Source of the DNA: Acanthosepion esculentum
Lineage: Eukaryota; Mollusca; Cephalopoda; Sepiida; Sepiidae
Direction: 5' to 3'
Length of the DNA: 64,000 bases
Assembly (NCBI GenBank): GCA_964036315.1
Contig: OZ038485.1
Coordinates: forward strand, 94,600,451-94,664,450
Part shown: positions 1-10,832 of the stretch, one piece after another
Layout: each line of letters starts with the position of its first letter
Numbering within the stretch: position 1 is the first letter of the stretch
Notes under the pieces: model-generated
Databases searched by the model: none
Seen by the model: the letters and a program-made list of their open reading frames with translations, nothing else
Told to the model about the DNA's origin: nothing
Position numbers and translations under genes: made by a program

Positions 1-702
1 TATCATGGAAGAGTCGCCGTAAGGAAACCTCTTCTCTCCACTCGCAACATTCAGAAGAGGTTGAAGTGGTGCAGATATCACAATGCCTGGTCTGCAGACC
101 AATGGAAGCAAGTCATATTCTCAGACGAGTCCAGGTTTTCTCTTTTCTCAACTTCAGGGCGAGTTTATATGTAGAGGCAGCCCAAAGAAGCATACAACCC
201 TGACTGCCTTCTTTCAACAGTGAAGTATGGAGGTGGATCAGTGATAGTTTGGGCCGCCATATCATGGAAATGTCTCGGTTCATTAGTTGTCCTGCATGGT
301 AAAATTAACAGCAAAGATTACCTGACCATTTTTGGTGATCATGTTCATCAAATGGCCCAGACTTTTTCCCCTGATGGTGACTGTATCTTCCAAGACGATA
401 ATATTCCAATACAAACCGCTTGAGTGGTTAAGAATTGGTATGAAGAGCATGAAAGTGAGCTAGAACACATGGCGTGGCCTCCCCAATCTCCAGATATCAA
501 TATTATTGAACATTTGTGGTGCATTTTGGAGCGACAAGTTAGGAGCCGCTATCCTCCACCGTCGTCTCTTAAAGAGCTGGAGCAGGCGTTAATGGAAGAA
601 TGGTTGAAAATTCCTCTGGATGAAGTCAGGAAGCTGTATGATTCCATTCCTAGACGTATTAAAGCTGTATGTGAGGCTAAAGGAGGACCAACTCCATATT
701 AA
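1..702 (+). pseudogene. Tc1/mariner-type transposase, C-terminal part, two stop codons
   Basis: Frame 1 is open from the window edge and reads through the catalytic DDE domain of a Tc1-like transposase, the enzyme that cuts and reinserts its own element. The first aspartate lies in SDESRF (codon 124-126). The second lies in the FQDDN motif (397-399). The glutamate lies in SPDINIIEHLW (508-510). Counting residues between the second D and the E gives 36, so the spacing looks like DD36E rather than DD34E. The frame is broken by TAG at 172-174 and TGA at 421-423 and ends in TAA at 700-702. The N-terminal DNA-binding domain lies outside the window. With two nonsense codons it should encode no active protein, but the absence of frameshifts suggests a moderately young copy. 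Confidence 0.9.
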
Positions 703-756
703 ATAAATTTTCTTTGAATTTAACAAGTGTTTCAATTATTTTGTCCAACCCCTGTA
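703..756 (+). mobile_element. 3' end and terminal inverted repeat of the Tc1-like element
   Basis: After the transposase stop there is a short AT-rich UTR. It ends in ATTTTGTCCAACCCCTG (up to 754) followed by the TA at 755-756. This is the usual form of a Tc1 terminus: the TIR read inward is CAGGGGTTGGACAAAAT, next to a TA target. The matching left TIR is outside the window. Confidence 0.8.
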
Positions 757-1480
757 TGGGCCAAGGACAAAACTTACCATTGTCACGCTGATATCGGTGT
801 CCACCAACCCTTCCTCTTTAATGAAGGATGTCCTGCCGCAAAGTTGAAATCCCCGGGGATTCCCTCATTGCAAAACCGTGAACTGCCCACCCAAAAATAA
901 GAACAGATACTACACTCTGAGACGATATTTACTTGCCTTTCCACTGTAACGTGATGTGACACAAAGTCATTTTAATGTAGTTTAACACTATGCGTACATA
1001 TGGACCAAGGATAAAAATGACCCAAGGACAAAAGTTTATCATTGTCACGCTGACCAACAACCCTTCTTCTTTTATAAAAGATGTACAGTCGTAAAATTGA
1101 AATCTCAGGGTATACCCACATTACGAAGCCGTGAATTGCCCAAAGGCAAAAACACAACAGATGTGAACAGATACTACACTCTGATCTGGTATGGTCATTT
1201 TTAATGTGAATTGTCCATACGAGTACATATCAGCTAAGTCCAAAAAAGCTGCTGTCGATAGCCTCTTCAGTGTAATGAGGGAGGTGTTGCTACGGGATTG
1301 GAATCTCCGGGAACGACTCAGAAACCACGACAAAGAAGGGGAGAACAGATACTACAATTTGATCTCAGTGCAAAAGCCGAACAATGCTCGTCACTATTTG
1401 CCTACACAGCGGTAGGATGTGACACGTGTCCGGTTTAATGCGGATACCTATACGCTTACATATGGACAAAGAACAAAAAG
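757..1480. repeat. Diverged tandem repeat, about 230-bp unit, three copies
   Basis: The phrase GAACAGATACTACA recurs at 901, 1165 and 1343. The phrase ACATATGGAC, or a variant, recurs near 997, 1223 and 1459. Each unit also holds a variant of CCAAGGACAAAA and of ATTGTCACGCTGA. Spacing varies from 178 to 264 bp, so units have gained or lost sequence. It starts directly after the Tc1 end. No coding potential is visible. Confidence 0.6.
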
Positions 1481-2580
1481 TTACCAAGTCTCAATGTTTT
1501 TTCGTGAACGGCCCGATGATAGAAACACGGAACATAGGAGAACGAGTACGACGCTTTGATTCCAGCCCGAAGGCCGTAAATCGTCAGTGAATTCGGAACT
1601 AATGCAAACGTTACTGACCTATTATATGTATAATGTATAAAGACTTGGTCGTGGATTTGCGATAGAAATGGAATCAAAACCTAGAAAGAAAAGGGTCTGC
1701 TTGTATCTGAAGAGGGGCGTAAAAATGGAAGGCGCTGTTTTTTTTTTAAAAAGCCGACGTTTTTGCCAGATGAGCAGCGACATAAAAACGAAATTGAAAC
1801 TGACGTAATTGTCCGACCAGCTGATAGCAAGCAGGCTGGATACTGGGCTACCATGGTAACGTGAAACGACAGAGAATAAACATGAAACGACAGAGAATAA
1901 ACATCAAAACTAGGAATTGTGTTATCTACACGATTCTTTTTATAAGCAATTCGTGTATAAAGCAACAGTACTCGTGTTTTCTTAAGCAACTCAACTACTG
2001 ACATCAGTGTAGCTTAAAGCAACTCCACTACTATCATCAGTATGGTTTAAGCAACTCAAGAAAAAGAAGAAAAATGTAAAATTAAAAACAAAAAGTGTTA
2101 CTAAATACGTTATTTTATACTATATTCAAGAATTATGCCAATTCTACCAGTTTCGTCTAAGCTTAATGGAAACTACACTCGGATGCAGAGCGGTATACTT
2201 CTGCAGACAACATCCAAGTAAATCACAGCTCTATGGACCCGTCCATGATATTTCTACAATCTTACGCGAACGCAGAATGCAGGACGCAGCTGGCGAGAAA
2301 AGCAAGAATTCACGAGTGATCTGCTACTCTGAACACCTAGCTATGACACAAAACGAACTGGTCACCCAGTAGCTACCGACATTGACCAAATATGTTATGA
2401 CGCAGAATGCTACCCCAATGACCTTCCGCTCTTGATGCAGGGCCGTGATGGATGGCGTGATAGACTCATGAATGTCCAAGTTAATTCAACCGAATAAAAA
2501 ATAAAATTATTAAAAACATAAGTTTATTTTTAATCATTTTACCCCAAACAAGGCAATAAAGATACAATAAAAGAACAGGA
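1481..2580. other. Unassigned sequence
   Basis: I recognise nothing here except a perfect 22-bp tandem duplication (motif GAAACGACAGAGAATAAACAT) at about 1862-1905. Short open frames show no domain or compositional sign of coding. Confidence 0.5.
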
Positions 2581-2585
2581 ATTAA

Positions 2586-2675
2586 GTTGGTTAGTTGGCG
2601 GGTTGTTTTTGGTTAGCGGCATATCAATCTCTATGGGTTAGTTAATGCCGAAATCTAATTATTTTGAACTACAGA
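2586..2675 (-). mobile_element. LINE-B 3' tail fragment
   Basis: Read on the minus strand this holds TTCGGCATTAAC, a variant of GACCCATAAGG, and GATATGCCG. The same order occurs at 45765-45830 directly downstream of a LINE-B coding remnant and again at 22630-22680. I infer a detached LINE-B 3' end. Confidence 0.45.
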
Positions 2676-2733
2676 TAAACAGTATTGTTCCAGGCACTGC
2701 TATAAACAAAAGACGTGAGAGAATATTATAACC

Positions 2734-3044
2734 CAGTACGTTGGAGTAAAGGATAGCGGCTCGGATTGGGAAATCGAAGAGCCGAGTTCGAATTCCAGTC
2801 GAATACATGACATTCACTTACGTGCTAATACCCTTAGGAAAGGTATGAATCCTCTTCTCCCCCCCACACACACACACATAACTGTGGGTAAATATCAGGA
2901 CAGACCGGGTTCTATGCCTTGGATGGCAATTGGTCTACCAGAAAGAAATGACAACCTACTGCGGGGAAAATCTGTCTCGTCAGTCATGTATCGAAAGATA
3001 CATGATCGCCTACGCGTGTATCATGCATGGCACATAACTGACTG
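2734..3044 (+). mobile_element. SINE-A, near full length
   Basis: This is a tRNA-derived short interspersed element. The 5' end holds an A-box-like stretch (GGAGTAAAGGATAGCGG) and a strong B box (GAGTTCGAATTCC), the internal RNA polymerase III promoter. The body contains ATACCCTTAGGAAAGG, a CA tract, GACAGACCGGGTTCTAT and ACCTACTGCGGGGAAAA. The tail contains a small palindrome (TATCGAAAGATA) and ends in CACATAACTGACTG. At least seven more copies occur in the window, which define the ends. It has no coding capacity and would depend on a LINE for movement. Confidence 0.85.
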
Positions 3045-3159
3045 ATACACGACAGAGTTCAAGGCCAAACTGCGCCAAGCGGCTTCATTCTGCGTACTAT
3101 AGTTCCATTACCAATGCAAAGCCCCACCATATAAATAGCAGTTGATACAGCTGGAAGCT

Positions 3160-3900
3160 AAACTAATCTTAACCTTTGATTGGGAGTGGCATTCATTGAA
3201 TATTCGCCCAAGCTCCAGGAATTTTTCTCCTCGGGCAGTATCTCTCTCTCGGGAGGGGGCTAGGTTTATTGACCGGCACCCGAGGCGTCGCCAAAAGAGG
3301 AAGTGTTGAGGAGGCTTGGGAATTTTTGCACGGTGTGGCCGATAGACCTACTTCGACCCTATTTCACATAACGCGGGTAAATTGGTAGATACCACCAATC
3401 CTAACCTTTTGCTTTGGGATTTGTACTTTTTGAATATTAGCCCAAGCCCCAGACGGCTTTCCCCCAGGTACTACCTCACTCTCAGGTGGGGGCTGGGGTT
3501 TACTGCCCAGTGCCTGACGCGTCCCCGCAAAAGAAATTGCCTAGGGGACTTGGGAATTTTTGCGTGGTATTGCTGTTAAACCCACTTTAAAGCTCGACCT
3601 TGTGCCACACCCGGTTGCGATGCGGGCGCCCTAGTAAATACTACTAGCCTACACGCAATCTGTTAATGGGCGGTATGCCACTAACGTTTACCGCTTGTGG
3701 TCCGCTGTCGGACCGCCGGCACGTTCGTCTCGGCAATGTCACCACTGGCGGACCGCTAGACGCCCAACGGTGGCCTGCAAGTGTCTGCCACCAGAGGTCG
3801 GCTGGCGTTGCCATCGGTGGCCTGCCTACGGGCCACTAGCAGCTTGCGTGTAGGGTAATCCTAACCTTAAAGACAAAACTACTAGCGAACTAATAGTGAA
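3160..3900. repeat. GC-rich tandem repeat, about 230-250 bp, interrupted by a MITE
   Basis: The phrase AATCCTAACCTT (first copy AATCTTAACCTT) begins successive units near 3163, 3395 and 3858. Units share GAATATTAGCCCAAGC-like, GGGGGCTGGGGTTTA-like and GGGAATTTTTGC stretches. The third start is 461 bp after the second, which falls to about 252 bp when the 209-bp insertion at 3647-3855 is removed. Confidence 0.65.
3647..3855 (-). mobile_element. GC-rich MITE, copy 1
   Basis: This is a 209-bp insertion with inverted ends CCTACACGCAA and TTGCGTGTAGG, flanked by TA on both sides (3645-3646 and 3856-3857). Its reverse complement aligns along its length with the insertion at 50974-51157. Shared blocks include CAGACAC, TCCGCCAGTGGT and TTGCCGAGACGAAC. 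It is strikingly GC-rich compared with the surroundings. No coding capacity, so it would need a transposase supplied in trans. Confidence 0.75.
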
Positions 3901-4090
3901 TACCTTTAACTAATTATAGTTTGCAACATTCTATTCACTACTAAGTCTTGCTTCGGATATCAAAATGAACAGGGTACTAAAGCCTAAAATTCTGGATCTA
4001 GATAGTAAAACCCACCCCTGGGGCAGAGAAAATATATAGAATCATTGTTACCGAACATTTTAAAACTTCCTCAAGCATACTGAGGGTGAG

Positions 4091-4186
4091 GAGTTGGATA
4101 TTCTTATAATATCCAACTCCAGACGATACACCAGACGTATACACCGGACGACACGTAGTTTATAAACTATGTCGTCTGGTGTATAC
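4091..4186. repeat. Two adjacent hairpins
   Basis: 4091-4119 is a 12-bp-arm palindrome (GAGTTGGATATT, 5-bp loop, AATATCCAACTC). 4137-4186 is a 50-bp near-perfect palindrome with ends GTATACACCGGACGACA and TGTCGTCTGGTGTATAC-like arms around TTTATAAA. Both would extrude as cruciforms or fold as RNA hairpins. They may be the relic of a foldback element. Confidence 0.7.
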
Positions 4187-4399
4187 GAACTGTTCAGCGA
4201 ATGTACAAAGAAGCCATTACCATTCTAAAGAGAGATTTCGTCCTAGAAAAAAAGTATACGGCAGGTATGTACTTGCAACCAGAACTCAATAGGCTAGAAA
4301 AACCTTGGATCAATATCTTCAAGCAATTGCGCGTTCTGGCAAAGGACTGCAAATGTGACACTATTTAGCCATGGTAATTGGCTAACTAATTAACCATAG

Positions 4400-5480
4400 A
4401 AATTAAAACAGAAAATAGACATTCTTAAAGCGAAAAAAGCTATCTCGAAAGACAGACTGATCGATGAAAAAAAAAAAGATTTTAATTCTATTTACGAAAA
4501 AAAGATTCTTTTCACAAAAGACAGTAAAAATCGTGGAAGGAGCCACGTGTGAGGTCTTGTCAAGTCGAGTTATCGCCGAGGGAGATAGAAAGAAAGGTAA
4601 ATATGAAATTATCGGCCAAAACACGTGCCGGTCGTAAAAATTTCGGCTGGAGACGATCGCAAATACAGGACAGGGAGAATCAATGTTAATATCTTTCCAA
4701 GATATCATTATTTTTTTTTCTTGGCGGCTATAAAATTTTGATATTGTCTCAACATAAGTGAGAGGATTGTTATCATTAACTTGACCAACAGTCGCTAAGA
4801 TGTTGAATAGCAATGTGGCAATTGTAAAATTTTGACATTGTCTCGACATAGGTGAGGGGTTTGTTATTGTTTACCTTATCAACGTGTCGATTCAGACGTT
4901 GGATGGCGATATGGTGTGTGTAAACGTTTGGCAATCCCCAGAAAATAGAATGGAGAATTGAGATTTGGCGAGATAAAAGAATTTAATTTCTTAACAGGCC
5001 AAGAATTCCATTATAAAGCTGACTTAATGTAAGGACTAAATGGCAAACTTTGACAGTGATTGATGAGTCGGTAGAGAGTGCTGGCTAAGTGAATTTTGGG
5101 TGGCCCCAAAAGAAAGATGTGATAAGAATTTAATTTGCAATATGGAATTCGTAAAAATTTTGGCCGATGGGAAAGGAGAATTTTGTAAACAAAAATTCTG
5201 GATTATAATTTTAAGGAGGCCAGCTTAGCCACGCCCGCACGGTCGAGAGATCATTGGTCATATGGTGGCATGGGTGATAGGCGGGGGTGAATGGATGAGA
5301 AAGGCGGAGAAGTTGTTAACGCACACTGAAGGGATTAGTATGAGATATCAATGTGAGAGAGAAAGAGTCTAGGAGGATAGCTCTCCTCCTTCTCACGGAC
5401 GACGGAGCCCCCCACCCCCAAAATGGGAAGTGATTAATTTTCCAAAAATGGGAAATAATCTATTTTCCTGGCCTGCCAAC
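4400..5480. other. Unassigned sequence with a 94-bp tandem duplication
   Basis: The stretch TAAAATTTTGATATTGTCTC at 4731 recurs as TAAAATTTTGACATTGTCTC at 4825. The following bases also match with substitutions, which gives a diverged two-copy repeat over about 4731-4918. The rest could be the upstream part of the LTR element that follows, but I cannot fix its left border. Confidence 0.45.
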
Positions 5481-5499
5481 AAAGAGATTTCTTGTTAGT

Positions 5500-6197
5500 G
5501 ATCGAGATTTATCGAGAACCCCAGGCCACGTCTGGCCCACACCGGGTTTTGGTCGGTACCCATATAAACGAAAGTCGATGGGTCGTTCAGCAGATGGAGT
5601 TGCAATGAGTTGCAGTCAGTGAGTTCTTGATAGTTCGTGCTGGAGACACAGTTGAGCTGGTTTTGAACCAGGGTGTTGCCTCGCAGAAGCTGACCGAGAG
5701 ATTCCACGACCTCCGACTTCGCCTATCCTACCAATAGCAAGTTATACTGACGGACGAAGTTAAACCAGCACTTAAAAACTAAACCTGTTGACTTAGAGGA
5801 TCAACTTGCTTGAAACATAGAAGTGTCACATTTCGTAGGAAACGAGCTGGGAGAAAATACCCTCCTGTATATAACAGAAGGATAAAGTTAAATTGTTATT
5901 TCTTAACCCCTCTTGGGTTTTTCTTTCATTTATTTATTTCTTTGCGCTTGTGCGATGCCACCTTCAATCTGGACTCAACTTACACTACGGCCTGACGCCT
6001 GAGTGATCTCGTCTACCTACGATCAATGTCACAACGTGGGGTAGGTTAGACTTGAGATCGCAGCAGTTACTCCAGTAACCAGACGTTGCAAGTGAGCTGG
6101 GAACGATAGAGTTGGCATTGAACCGGTACAGCTGGTGAAGCCGTTAACATCGACGACCAGAATTCGACCCTGGTGCCACATATTGGTGCCGTGACCA
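5500..6197 (+). mobile_element. LTR end and primer-binding site of an LTR retrotransposon
   Basis: A TATAAA-like box (CCCATATAAACG, near 5560) is followed by a pyrimidine-rich leader (CTTGGGTTTTTCTTTC). Downstream is a CA terminus at about 6180 and, after three bases, TGGTGCCGTGACC (6184-6196). A sequence starting TGG just inside an LTR is the expected tRNA primer-binding site. The gag/protease remnant 320 bp downstream on the same strand supports this. The left edge of the LTR is not identified. Confidence 0.5.
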
Positions 6198-6519
6198 CTG
6201 GATTGTCACATATTGATATCCTGACCAGGGGATTTCGCCGAGTAGCGTCGACCACCGAACGACCGGGACACAGGCTGGTGGCGGTGACAAAGAGTCAACC
6301 CTAAAACGCCGGTAGAAGAAACATTATAGCTTCGCGCCGCGACTGGAAGTTGACCACAGGCCGACGGCTTGGTGTCACACAAATTCAAAGATTCAAGTTT
6401 ACAAGGGGGTAGCAAATAGAGATGCCTTTATTTCTATGTTATCCGCACCTCCTATCCGACAGAGACTTCTTGAAAACGAAACGCTCACCTTCATAGAATC
6501 CGGAAGTCAAGCGTGAAGT

Positions 6520-6975
6520 TTGGAAAGGACTATCCTAAATTCTGAAGCCTATTCTGCTGATATCCAGACAAGTTATCAAGCGGTGTCGGTATCGAAACCC
6601 CAGATTAAGACTTTAAGTTCTCAGCAAGAGGAAAATCAAAAGGAGGGAGAATCTCGGACATCCGCTGCTAGTAAATCCTTTTTTAAAGAAAAGTGCTTTT
6701 TTTCTGCGGAGGTCCTACGCACCCTAGAAGTAAGTGTCCGGCTCGAGGAACGAGTTGGTACAATTGCAAAAAGGATGGTCATTTCGCTAAAGTCTAATAA
6801 GCTTTCTGTTGCCTTACCCGTCATGGCCAAGGCAACTACTGGGTCACTAAGTTTCGAAAGCCACGGTAAAATACCTCATGAACAACAACAAAAAAACTTA
6901 CTGCGCTAGTAGATACAGGAAGTAGTCACAATTTTATCGACACCAAGATAGTTCCGTCTATGGGATTGGACGTTA
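6520..6975 (+). pseudogene. Gypsy-like gag/protease remnant
   Basis: This is the decayed junction of gag and pol from an LTR retrotransposon. Near 6690-6800 two CCHC-type zinc-knuckle stretches can be traced, but they lie in different frames. The second reads YNCKKDGHFAK with its last cysteine replaced by a stop. Past a stop at 6907, 6910-6950 reads LVDTGSSHNFID, the aspartic protease active site (DTGS). Downstream reverse transcriptase, RNase H and integrase are absent; the sequence changes to a SINE-B fragment at about 6988. At least two frameshifts and several stops make this non-functional. Confidence 0.75.
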
Positions 6976-6987
6976 GAACTATTAACT

Positions 6988-7108
6988 CTACCTGAAGGAG
7001 CCCGGAGCGTACAACGGCCGAAACGTTGTGAATATGGCAATGAAGATTAGGATAACAGTCTGAATAATGTAAATATTGTAAGTAATCATAATACCTCATC
7101 TCAGAGAT
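6988..7108 (+). mobile_element. SINE-B 3' fragment
   Basis: It begins CTACCTGAAGGAGCCCGGAG and includes ACGGCCGAAACGTTGTGA and AATAATGTAAATATTG. These are the diagnostic 3' segments of the SINE-B copies at 25147 and 52809. The tail (TAATCATAATACCTCATCT) matches the reverse complement of 27426-27460. Confidence 0.7.
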
Positions 7109-7177
7109 ATGACCATTACTCCCATGACCAGGTCTGGTCGTAGTGTCGTTGAACAAATGAGGGCCCGACCACTCCAC

Positions 7178-7182
<5 letters not shown>
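7109..7182 (-). repeat. Dispersed repeat fragment
   Basis: The stretch GGTCGTAGTGTCGTTGAACAAATGAGGGCC... CCACTCCACTATA (shown here in parts) is the reverse complement of 17268-17320. It abuts the (TA)n array that follows. Family unknown. Confidence 0.55.

Positions 7183-7250
<68 letters not shown>
7181..7250. repeat. (TA)n microsatellite
   Basis: About 70 bp of TA with one ATAC interruption. Open frames across it encode only YIYI runs. Confidence 0.95.
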
Positions 7251-7254
<4 letters not shown>

Positions 7255-7558
7255 GTGGACAAAAACCATGGACACAATATGTTGACCGTGTTTTGAAAAT
7301 GAAACATTATATAAATACATACATACAACAAGCTATTTCTAGTTAACGGCTAATATATTTCATCCTTGAAAATGGCTAAATGTATAGCCGAAAGCGCTCG
7401 GAAAAATATAACATTTGGACAGTTTTTATATAATTTATCTACTAAAAAGAAAGAATTATAAGATCACAAGAGAAATTATCTAAAAACATTTAATCAAAGC
7501 ACCTTGTCTGTCACAATTAATGAAACTTGCATGAAAGAAGGATTGCTGTCTAAATACA

Positions 7559-7560
<2 letters not shown>

Positions 7561-7595
<35 letters not shown>
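7561..7595. repeat. (TA)n microsatellite
   Basis: A short TA array bordering the left arm of the snapback element at 7598. Confidence 0.95.
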
Positions 7596-7597
<2 letters not shown>

Positions 7598-7600
<3 letters not shown>

Positions 7601-7773
7601 AAACGTTATTTTTAGTGGATGCCCATATCTGAGAGACGCTCCATTTATTTATTAGGCAATATTATTTCTCGGACATGCAGGTCGGTAGACGAAAATAAAT
7701 TAAAAAAATACTGTTTAATAAATAAATGGAGCGTCTACTCAGATATGGGCATCCACTAAAAATAACGTTTAAA
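7598..7773. mobile_element. Snapback (foldback) element, about 57-bp arms
   Basis: The left arm starts TTTAAACGTTATTTTTAGTG and includes ATGCCCATATCTGAG and GACGCTCCATTTATTT. The right arm repeats these inverted (AAATGGAGCGTC, CAGATATGGGCAT, CACTAAAAATAACGTTTAAA). A spacer of about 57 bp separates them. It is non-coding, consistent with a MITE. Confidence 0.8.
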
Positions 7774-7799
7774 GTAAAAATCTGTCGGATTGATAAATA

Positions 7800-7815
7800 G
7801 AAATCCATTACCTTA

Positions 7816-7853
<38 letters not shown>

Positions 7854-7932
7854 CTGTTATATAATGTTTATTACGTTAGAATATATATATATATATATAT
7901 ATATATTACTGTTATATAATGTTTATTACGTT

Positions 7933-7981
<49 letters not shown>

Positions 7982-8006
7982 CTGTTATATAATGTTTATT
8001 ACCATA

Positions 8007-8059
<53 letters not shown>

Positions 8060-8136
8060 CTGTTTTATAATGTTTATTACCATAGAATATATACATTTAT
8101 ATATATATTTACTGTTTTATAATGTTTATTACCATA

Positions 8137-8174
<38 letters not shown>

Positions 8175-8175
8175 T
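7800..8175. repeat. Compound tandem array: (TA)n blocks separated by a 32-bp linker
   Basis: The linker TTACTGTTATATAATGTTTA plus TTACNNTAGAA-type sequence recurs near 7851, 7907, 7979, 8056 and 8119, each followed by a TA block of different length. The array grew by duplication of linker plus TA, after which the TA blocks slipped independently. Confidence 0.9.
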
Positions 8176-8625
8176 TCACGCCTGACAAAGGCACAACGAC
8201 TAAGCTTTTTATTCGGTTATTTTTGTGTTCAATTATTTTTCGCTTTCTTTTTTGTATTTAGTGTGTGTATGTTTTTGTGTTTTATAAAGAGTGTTGTTGT
8301 GGCAAATGTTATTGTTTGTTATTTGTTTCATATTATACTTTATTCTTTTTCTTGGTGGGTTGTATTTGAGATTGGTATGGATTAGGTGTTAGGTATATTT
8401 GTTTGCGTTCGTAATGGGATTGCTTTTTGCATTGTATTTCTTTCTTTTCTTTTTATGTTAGTATTTTTGCAGGTGTGTTTTTATATGTGTGAACGCATGC
8501 GTGTATACATACAAACATGTGCGCACTCGCCCGTGTGTGTTTCTGCTTTCATGTGTTCACATATGTGTGTTTGTGCTTATGCGTGTATTTATGTGGGTGT
8601 ACGTAACAAATTACTTCCAAATTAC

Positions 8626-8628
<3 letters not shown>

Positions 8629-8678
<50 letters not shown>
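8629..8678. repeat. (TA)n microsatellite
   Basis: About 50 bp of TA, followed by a short CA stretch. The 400 bp to its left is GT/T-rich with nothing recognisable. Confidence 0.95.
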
Positions 8679-8682
<4 letters not shown>

Positions 8683-8780
8683 CACACACACAAGTATAGG
8701 ATTGGTGTATACGGAATAAATTCCATTAACCAACAATTACTATTCTTAAATGAGTGCTCAATACAGAGTAGAGTAGATAT

Positions 8781-8978
8781 AATTATTTATTTTAAAATTA
8801 TAACATAATTTATAATAAATTATAAAATCACTACAAAAATAGCCATTTTGTTTCAAAACCTCCGGTGTCTCATCAAGTGATGATGTTGAACATCATCACT
8901 TGATTGAAAGGTGTTGAAACAAAATGGCTAATTTTGTAGTGATTTTATAACATATTTATGTTATAATTTTTAAATAAA

Positions 8979-8984
<6 letters not shown>
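8781..8984. mobile_element. Palindromic MITE, about 100-bp arms
   Basis: This is an almost complete palindrome. Its outer ends are AATTATTTATTT and AAATAAATAATT. The inner arms contain AAATCACTACAAAA, GCCATTTTGTTTCA and CATCAAGTGATGATGTT with their inverted partners. The spacer is nearly absent. It ends exactly at a (TA)n array. Confidence 0.85.

Positions 8985-9027
<43 letters not shown>
8985..9027. repeat. (TA)n microsatellite
   Basis: It joins the palindromic MITE on the left to the probable 5' end of a Tc1/mariner element on the right. Confidence 0.95.
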
Positions 9028-9030
<3 letters not shown>

Positions 9031-9224
9031 GAGTGTAAAAATCGTGTAACAGCATGGGATAATTTTCCATCCCATAAAATGTTTAATATCTAAAAAAAAA
9101 AAAATCACTAAACTAATTGAGTTTCTTTTTTCCAGTTTTTCAGACAATACGGTTAGACATCTTGATACCATTTGTCATAAGAATCACTGAAAAACCATTT
9201 GAGTTATTCAGCTAGAAAGAGAAC

Positions 9225-9671
9225 ATGTTAAAATCGTTTTGTACCAGCCCCACTATGTCTTCCCAAATGAACAATAGTGAGAGGAAAAAGATCATTCTGG
9301 CCTTCAGTAATGGTATCAACATTCATACTCTGGCTTCCATCTTCAAAGTCCATTCAAGAACCATCAAGAAAACGGTGAATAAGTTTAAAAAAGAGGGAAT
9401 ATTTGCGAGGAAAACTGGATCAGGAGGTGACAACAGGGAGAGGGATCATCATTTCCACTTATAGCTAAAGAAATCAATTAGAAAATCCATAAGACGTTTG
9501 GCACGTGAGAGAGGAGTTTCAGCTATGACAGTCCAAAGAGCAGTGAAAAAAGATTTGAAAATGAAATCGTACATGAAGCGTGTGAGTCACCTTGTTATCC
9601 CAGGACAAAAAGTTATAAACTTAGAGAGGTCGAAGATCATTTTGAGTAAGGCGTTCAATGATCCTGGAATA
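9225..9671 (+). pseudogene. Tc1/mariner transposase, N-terminal fragment
   Basis: The frame from 9225 encodes a helix-turn-helix region (NNSERKKIILAFSNGINIHT... RTIKKTVNKFKKEG, written in parts) typical of the N-terminus of Tc1/mariner transposases, which binds the element ends. After a stop near 9462 and a frame change, homology resumes with SIRRLARERGVSAMTVQRAV and KMKSYMKRVSHLV, a second helix-turn-helix. The sequence stops being transposase at about 9671, where a (TA)n run begins. The whole DDE domain is missing. The 5' flank from 9028 (CCGAGTGTAAAAATCG) could be the element's left end, as it directly follows TA. Confidence 0.8.
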
Positions 9672-9687
9672 ATATATATATATATAT
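9670..9687. repeat. Short (TA)n at the break of the transposase
   Basis: It marks the truncation point of the transposase fragment. Confidence 0.85.
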
Positions 9688-9923
9688 AAACTTTATTTTA
9701 ATCTTTCATGAGCTTCTGATCCTTAGCTATGATTAATCAATGATGAACATGTCATTTCGATTCTTCTTTTAAGCTTGGAGAGTAATTATAGATTCTTATT
9801 ACTGGAAATAGAGTGCAATAGTGTTATAAAATTCTCAGAGTAAGATATCTTTAATCATTTCTAAGATTCATCTAACAACTGTATAATTTTGCTGTTACAG
9901 GATTTACAATTTTGCTGATACAT

Positions 9924-9925
<2 letters not shown>

Positions 9926-9973
<48 letters not shown>
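9926..9973. repeat. (TA)n microsatellite
   Basis: About 48 bp of TA. The DNA between it and the next SINE (9974-10187) is unassigned. Confidence 0.95.
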
Positions 9974-9975
<2 letters not shown>

Positions 9976-10187
9976 GGACTCTCCCGTCGAACTCGACGTA
10001 TGAGGGTCAGACAGATCAGGTCCCAGAAACTGAAAGCCCGACACCCGCACAGGATTTGATTATAGTGGTGAAGGCTTTGTGCAGGGCCATCCACACTTTT
10101 TGGAGGGACGAATACAGGGACCTGGTGCAACGGATGCCACAAGGTCCCCAAACGACCCTCCGCAGGTTTTGAATTCAGAGTTGTCCT

Positions 10188-10392
10188 TCTCCTAGACCAG
10201 TTGCCATCTAAGGCTATAGAACCCAGTCTGTCCTGCTATTTACCCATAGTTGGAGGGAGAAGAAGAGGATTCACACCTTTCCCAAGGGTATTAGCACGAA
10301 TTAGGAATGTAATGGATTCGACTGGAATTCGAACTCGGCTCTCCGATCCCTCATTCCAAGCCGTTATCCATTAGGACATTCAGGCCGGTAAA
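10188..10392 (-). mobile_element. SINE-A, 3'-truncated copy
   Basis: On the minus strand it carries the B box (GAGTTCGAATTCC), ATACCCTTGGGAAAGG and GACAGACTGGGTTCTAT, as in the copy at 2734. The 3' palindromic tail is absent. Confidence 0.85.
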
Positions 10393-10482
10393 TGTTATTT
10401 AATACTGTTTATTATAAAAACAGAGCATTTGCTTAAATACTTGTATCTATAAAAAGATAAACATAATATATATAAATGTCTT

Positions 10483-10487
<5 letters not shown>

Positions 10488-10522
<35 letters not shown>
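10488..10522. repeat. (TA)n microsatellite
   Basis: About 35 bp of TA. Confidence 0.95.
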
Positions 10523-10524
<2 letters not shown>

Positions 10525-10832
10525 GTCTGTTAGGAAAGTATCTAGTCATTTAATATTAACAAAAAATTATCATTAGTCCGCTTCAAAGTATATCTGTTGA
10601 TTTATTTTTAGTTATTACGAAGAATGTGCGACTAATGGAACGGGAAAGGCATGAAACCATCTCTTGTTCGTCACGCTAGCTATGCGTTAAATACCATAAT
10701 AAACTGGGCTCTCCAGTTTTGATCGGCAGCCACTCTAGTAGGACAACCCCGAATTCAAAAAACGCAGCAAAGATAGAGGGAAATCACTTCACTATCTTAG
10801 ATGAAATGGCGATTCACAGATAAACAAAGGAA

